Shown here: positions 31,601 to 34,335 of the stretch, piece after piece
Layout: each line of letters starts with the position of its first letter
How positions within the stretch are numbered: the first letter of the stretch is position 1
Origin: JBBQVO01 sp038211505
Lineage (GTDB): Bacteria; Chloroflexota; Dehalococcoidia; DSTF01; JACRBR01
DNA length: 34,335 nucleotides
Direction: 5' to 3'
Assembly: GCA_038211505.1 (NCBI GenBank)
Contig: JBBQVO010000011.1
Span: forward strand, 1 to 34,335
Translations under genes and position numbers: made by a program
Notes under the pieces: model-generated
What the model saw: only the letters and a program-made list of their open reading frames with translations
Databases searched by the model: none
What the model was told of the DNA's origin: nothing

Positions 31601-31732
31601 ACGTTTTATGTGCCGTGGCTGCAGATCATCCTGATGTCCGTCGGCGTCTTCGTGGCGTCGGTGCTGACGACGCTGATCCCGTCGCGTCAGGCCTCCAGCA
31701 TTCCGATCGCGGAGGCGCTGCGGTATGAGTAG
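28691..31732 (+). CDS. Large ABC-type permease with two FtsX domains
   Basis: A 1013-aa integral membrane protein. One N-terminal helix (about 8-32) is followed by the conserved LRNIPRRRAQSTLIVLGLML, then a periplasmic-type domain. The first FtsX core (about 313-410) has LVTLSAERRPEMGMSRAIGM, further helices and a second outer domain follow, and the second FtsX core (about 880-1005) has TVVERRQQIGLMRAIGFSRM. The duplicated ERR-x-E/Q-x-G-x-x-RAIG motif is the coupling segment that contacts an ATPase in MacB/LolC-type exporters. No ATPase gene is in the window, so the partner lies elsewhere. The role is probably lipoprotein or hydrophobic compound handling, or mechanotransmission. The ATG at 28691 is chosen over 28646 because the latter runs through junk. 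Confidence 0.88.
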   Translation: MSEFLGVPITTIMIVLLALLVVALASVALVWVRNPILFSIGLRNIPRRRAQSTLIVLGLMLSTVIISAAFSTGDTVNYSITNDTFDKLGHVDELFQVKANRTSPSLTQEQILPPGTISQTNVNELVADLNGSDDVDGVLPGLRFPAPVLNEDEKLNAPQVVVIGLDAKNIGGFESDILTPQGAPLDIKQLQRNEALANVSLRDTLKIKPNQRLDIFTNGTPRTVTVVGFVQDKFLSGWTQGAANGLLVNLPTAQFLYGKQNQVGFVAISNTGGVRDSVGRTAAVTLAIEKDFGQSRFEVSQIKSDRIARAKEVGSNMAAIFVVLGLFSIAAGLLLVFLILVTLSAERRPEMGMSRAIGMKRLQLIESFMAEGMAYSVTSALAGAAIGVGVSVAMTRAMQYIFNRFDVAIVFHVTPQSIVVAYCIGVVLTFVTVVLSAWRVSNLSIVAAIREVNEPAPRATGRLSGIFGAALVVAGIGLTVWGATSGSAYKIGIGASLALIGGAFVARSFGRGERPVFTAASLGVLVLWVLVAGDNLHALTGTLNPGLDTFFVGGVLMVAAATLIVIYNADVLLGALNGFGLIFSRAVPAVRTSIAYPLANKLRTGMTIAMLSLVIFALVMISTMSINFRRLFLSSDSRGGWDLQVQELPSNPFPSDSQGNPLGAIGEALDRNFYDTKKIEAVAQVVIGNERSTQIAQLDANNQEMTRKPFRIVGADATFLEQNTIGLQARSKDYASDRAVWDAVRDDGNDAVIDGSVVPGINYANVTESRFTLDGYKSGTKTFTPFPMIISETGTGKTKAVRIIGIMNRGPSETYQGLWINLDSAGKAFSTPTGHFYMRLAPGVDSVVEAQKVETALAQNGVSATSIQREVEKSQALSSAFFYLVQGFMGLGLLVGLGALGVIAFRTVVERRQQIGLMRAIGFSRMNIALTFLLESAFIAFLGIVNGVWLALLLANRLLSSQQFSTAGFTTFYVPWLQIILMSVGVFVASVLTTLIPSRQASSIPIAEALRYE

Positions 31733-31809
31733 TGGATGGTGAGTTGTGGGCATTCGGTTGTGGGGCGGTCGGGAGACCGCCTTTCGCGTTGAACAGGAGC
31801 AGGCAATCT

Positions 31810-32019
31810 ATGAAGACGGAGATTTACGAGTCGGATCCGTTCACGCCGAAGAAAGGGCGCTTGCTGGCGTCGCTGGCGAGTGAGTATCGCTTCGAGAAGG
31901 GCGATGAGTTGTTCTTCGACGACGAGCCGTCGCGGCTGAAGGTGCGGATCATCGGGGTGCAGGTGCACATCAAGGGGGATGGGGATGTGTACCGGGATGT
32001 GCTGGCGCTGCCGATTTGA
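31810..32019 (+). CDS. Small protein of unknown function, 69 aa
   Basis: A short, charged soluble protein (MKTEIYESDPFTPKKGRLLA at the start) with a beta-strand-rich end, LKVRIIGVQVHIKGDGDVYR. AGGAG lies about 10 nt before the ATG. The frame extends 26 codons upstream, but that part is poor and lacks a ribosome site. It follows the permease by about 80 bp on the same strand and could be cotranscribed. I recognise no family; it looks like a small SH3-like or cold-shock-sized beta protein, which is a guess. Confidence 0.6.
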   Translation: MKTEIYESDPFTPKKGRLLASLASEYRFEKGDELFFDDEPSRLKVRIIGVQVHIKGDGDVYRDVLALPI

Positions 32020-32045
32020 GTTGATGTGGCCGACGACCCTCACCC

Positions 32046-32083
32046 CGGCCTTCGGCCACCCCTCTCCCACTAGGGGAGAGGGG
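32046..32083. repeat. Double hairpin intergenic element
   Basis: GGCCTTCGGCC (a 3- to 4-bp stem on a TTCG loop) is followed by CCCCTCTCCC (32059-32068) pairing with GGGAGAGGGG (32074-32083). It lies downstream of the 69-aa gene and could act as a terminator. CACCCCGGCCTTCGGCCACC-type elements are dispersed in many genomes. Confidence 0.55.
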
Positions 32084-32130
32084 GCTCACTCGGCGATTCG
32101 AAGCCAAGACTGCGCGACTTTCAAGGCAAC

Positions 32131-32188
32131 GGCTGCTCGGAATGACAGTGGTGGCTGGTTCGGAATGACAGTTGTGGCTGTTCGGAAT
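32131..32188 (+). repeat. Short tandem repeat GGCTG-N-TCGGAATGACAGT
   Basis: Two and a half units of about 25 bp: GGCTGCTCGGAATGACAGTG, GGCTGGTTCGGAATGACAGT and GGCTGTTCGGAATG. GGAATGACAG is also the core of common intergenic repeats. It sits about 100 bp before the PrsW-type gene. Confidence 0.6.
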
Positions 32189-32292
32189 GCGCAAGTCTCG
32201 ACGTCGGCTCGAAGACAGGGAGCGATGTGGGCGCACGTGCATGTACAGCGGCCCGTTATTGTCGTACGGTCACGGCAACGACGGAGGGGTGT

Positions 32293-34332
32293 GTGGACGA
32301 GACGACTCCCGAACGCGACGAGTCGGTCGGCGATACGCCCTCGACGGCGGAAGGCGTCGAGGCCGCGGCGGCGGAGCGCGTCGACGCGGGGCCTACGACG
32401 ACGCCGGAGCCGGTCGATGCCGCGACGTCGAGGTCGGGGCGCGTCGAGACCGCGCCGGCGGCGGCGGAGCGCGTCGAGGCCGCGCCGCGCACGGTCTGCG
32501 AGCGGTGCGGCGGCGGGCATACGCGACGGCAACGCTGCCCGCTCGATCCGCTGCCGGTGGGCGAACATCGGACATTCGGCATCATGGCGCGCGCGCCCGC
32601 GACCTGGGCGGCGGAACCGCACCACTTCGATCGCGAGTACCGGGCGCTGGTCGCACATTCACGCGCGATCGCGGCGGCTGACGGTGGCACGCCGGCGCAT
32701 CTGGCTGTGCTCGCCTGGTGGGGCGGCATCGTCGGCACGATCGTGCTGCTCATCTCGCTGACCGTCGCCGGCGTCTATATCAGCAAGCTGACGACCGTCG
32801 ATCAGGATGTCGCGGGCGGCCTGCTGGCGGTCGTGATCTCGATCGCCGTCGGCGCGCTGATCGGCATGAATGTGCTGTGGCATTCGGCGCGGGTGTACGC
32901 GAAGGTCGTCTTCTCGCTGCTGTCGATCGTGCTGATGACGGGCGGCTTCTTCATGCTCGTGATCGCGCCGGTGATCCGGCAGATGAACACGCCCGAGCTC
33001 GCCGAGTATCAGGGCTTCAGCGTGCTGATCTGGTTCGGCGCGCTTTCGACGATCGCCGGCATCGTGCTCGCCGGCGCCTGCATCCGCTGGGCGACGCGGC
33101 CGATCGCCCGGCGACGTCTCGCGCGCTGGTCACGGCTGCTCGGATCCGCGTACGGCGTCATGCTCGGCATCTCAGGGCTGTTCGGATTGATCGGGCTGTT
33201 CTTCCTGATCAACCAGTCCGGAGGCACCGACCGCAACGGCCGGACGTTCAGCATCGTCGCGGAAGCGATCCTGGTCACGTACATCGCGATGCAAGCGTTC
33301 GTCCCCGGGGTCTTGCTGACGTATCAGGGTATTTCGGCGTCGATGGGCGAGAAGTCGTCGGAGTACCGGCCGCCGCTTGCCGCGCTCGGCGTGGCGATGT
33401 TCGGCGGCGTGCTGCTGATCGGCCACCTCAACATGTCGTCGGCCGATCCGATCGCCGCGCCGATGCCGGAGCTGCATGTGCTCGCGGCCGCGCTGCCCGG
33501 CATCACGTTCGCCGCGATGGCGGCGCGCGGCAGCCTGCTGCGCGGCGTTCGCGTCCGCTACCTGTCGTGGCGACAGCTGACGCTGGCGATCGCGATCAGC
33601 ATGTCGGTGGCGACGACGATCGCTATCTACGTCGAGGCGCTCGGCGGTGTCGGCGCGGTGATGCTGATGCTCGTGCACAATGGCGCGTTCGAATTCGCGC
33701 GCGACGGGCACGACGCCAACACGATCATCAGTCACTCCCACACCATCCTCAGCCGCAACGAGCAATTCTTTGCCGGCCTGATCGTCGCATCGCTGCTGGC
33801 GCCGCTGTCGGAGGAGTTCGGCAAAAGCCTGTCGGTGCGTTTCATGCTGCGCGGGACGTCGACGCGGGCGCAGGCGTTCGCGCTTGGCGCGGCGGCGGGG
33901 GCGGGCTTCGGCTTTCTGGAGGCGATGTCTTACGGGCTCGCCGGTGTGTCGGGCGATCTTGGCGGCTGGTGGCAGATCATGCTGCTGCGCGGCGGCAGCA
34001 CGTCGCTGCACGTCTTCTGCACCGGGCTCACCGGCGTGGCCTGGTGGTACTGGACGGTGGCGCGACGGAAGCGCCCGGCGCTCGGGCTGTTCGCGCTCGC
34101 GGTATCGTTTCACGCGCTCTGGAACGCGGCGTTCACGGTGATCGGTTCGCGCATCCTCGGCCTCGACACGCTGAGCGATCGCACACTCGAGATCATCGCG
34201 TACACGATCGTGACGATCGTCGCCGGCATCTTCATCATCGCGATCCCGGTCGTCGCGCGGATGCTGCGCGATCGTCCGCCGGCGACGGTCGCCGGGACGC
34301 CGATGGAGTCGCTGGCGGTGTGGCTGGGGTAG
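32293..34332 (+). CDS. PrsW-family intramembrane metalloprotease with Cys-rich N-terminal region
   Basis: A 679-aa polytopic membrane protein. The C-terminal third carries the PrsW/CPBP-type metal-site motifs: E507-E508 in LSEEFGKS, E543 in GFGFLEAMSYG, H573 in STSLHVFCTG and H607 in SFHALWNAAF. PrsW-type proteases cleave within membranes, for example anti-sigma factors. Several further helices lie between about 140 and 480, more than in the basic family. The cytoplasmic N-terminus is acidic with repeated RVEAAP/ERVDAG units, then CERCGGGHTRRQRC, a possible metal knuckle. GTG 32293 follows a GGAGG at good spacing and is preferred over the upstream frame start. The target is unknown; no sigma/anti-sigma pair is nearby. 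Confidence 0.85.
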   Translation: MDETTPERDESVGDTPSTAEGVEAAAAERVDAGPTTTPEPVDAATSRSGRVETAPAAAERVEAAPRTVCERCGGGHTRRQRCPLDPLPVGEHRTFGIMARAPATWAAEPHHFDREYRALVAHSRAIAAADGGTPAHLAVLAWWGGIVGTIVLLISLTVAGVYISKLTTVDQDVAGGLLAVVISIAVGALIGMNVLWHSARVYAKVVFSLLSIVLMTGGFFMLVIAPVIRQMNTPELAEYQGFSVLIWFGALSTIAGIVLAGACIRWATRPIARRRLARWSRLLGSAYGVMLGISGLFGLIGLFFLINQSGGTDRNGRTFSIVAEAILVTYIAMQAFVPGVLLTYQGISASMGEKSSEYRPPLAALGVAMFGGVLLIGHLNMSSADPIAAPMPELHVLAAALPGITFAAMAARGSLLRGVRVRYLSWRQLTLAIAISMSVATTIAIYVEALGGVGAVMLMLVHNGAFEFARDGHDANTIISHSHTILSRNEQFFAGLIVASLLAPLSEEFGKSLSVRFMLRGTSTRAQAFALGAAAGAGFGFLEAMSYGLAGVSGDLGGWWQIMLLRGGSTSLHVFCTGLTGVAWWYWTVARRKRPALGLFALAVSFHALWNAAFTVIGSRILGLDTLSDRTLEIIAYTIVTIVAGIFIIAIPVVARMLRDRPPATVAGTPMESLAVWLG

Positions 34333-34335
34333 GGT

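Overview
The window is G+C-rich, free-living bacterial chromosome with many single-gene transcription units. The gene mix (F420-type PPOX protein, SsuD/SsuE, a thiolase, secreted proteins ending in thrombospondin-3 and dockerin-like modules, dense intergenic hairpin repeats) resembles Chloroflexota, possibly a Dehalococcoidia-like lineage. That is inference from gene content; no rRNA or single-lineage marker is present. I see no prophage, integrase, IS element or CRISPR array.

Layout. 1-4.0 kb: a partial SAM methyltransferase (-), a PRC-barrel protein coupled to DNA topoisomerase IB (+), and a thioredoxin-reductase-like ferredoxin-NADP reductase (-). 4.1-5.4 kb: an arsR-arsM unit (-) with a readable promoter and operator. 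5.4-9.9 kb: a small unknown gene, an MBL hydrolase with a VOC protein, a PPOX protein divergent from an acyl-CoA-dehydrogenase-like flavoprotein, and a membrane-anchored unknown. 9.9-14.6 kb: leuB, a secreted SGNH hydrolase with a strong hairpin after it, tRNA-Tyr, an LPG-synthase/UPF0104 membrane protein and a 2TM protein. 14.6-25.4 kb: two giant secreted proteins (PA14-sorbosone dehydrogenase-PKD and a 12-repeat NHL protein) sharing a C-terminal TSP3/dockerin-like module, with ruvB, a thiolase and a small membrane protein between them. 25.7-34.3 kb: ssuD, ssuE plus a HAD hydrolase, a two-FtsX-domain permease, a 69-aa protein and a PrsW-type intramembrane protease.

How the genes work together. 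ArsR/ArsM form an arsenic sensing and methylation unit. SsuD and SsuE form a sulfonate-sulfur monooxygenase and its flavin reductase. The MBL/VOC and PRC/TopIB pairs are probably translationally coupled. The two giant proteins share a terminal Ca-binding module and are probably displayed or retained at the surface by the same route.

Most striking observations: (1) the tRNA-Tyr has a short variable region and a C1:G72 pair, which are archaeal/eukaryotic rather than bacterial features; (2) many first genes have a TANNNT box exactly 6 nt before the start codon and no Shine-Dalgarno, indicating widespread leaderless translation; (3) the arsR core promoter carries an operator whose half-sites recur before arsM; (4) the NHL protein has 11+11 cysteines in strict register, suggesting one disulfide per repeat; (5) intergenic DNA is packed with several families of short palindromic or direct repeats.
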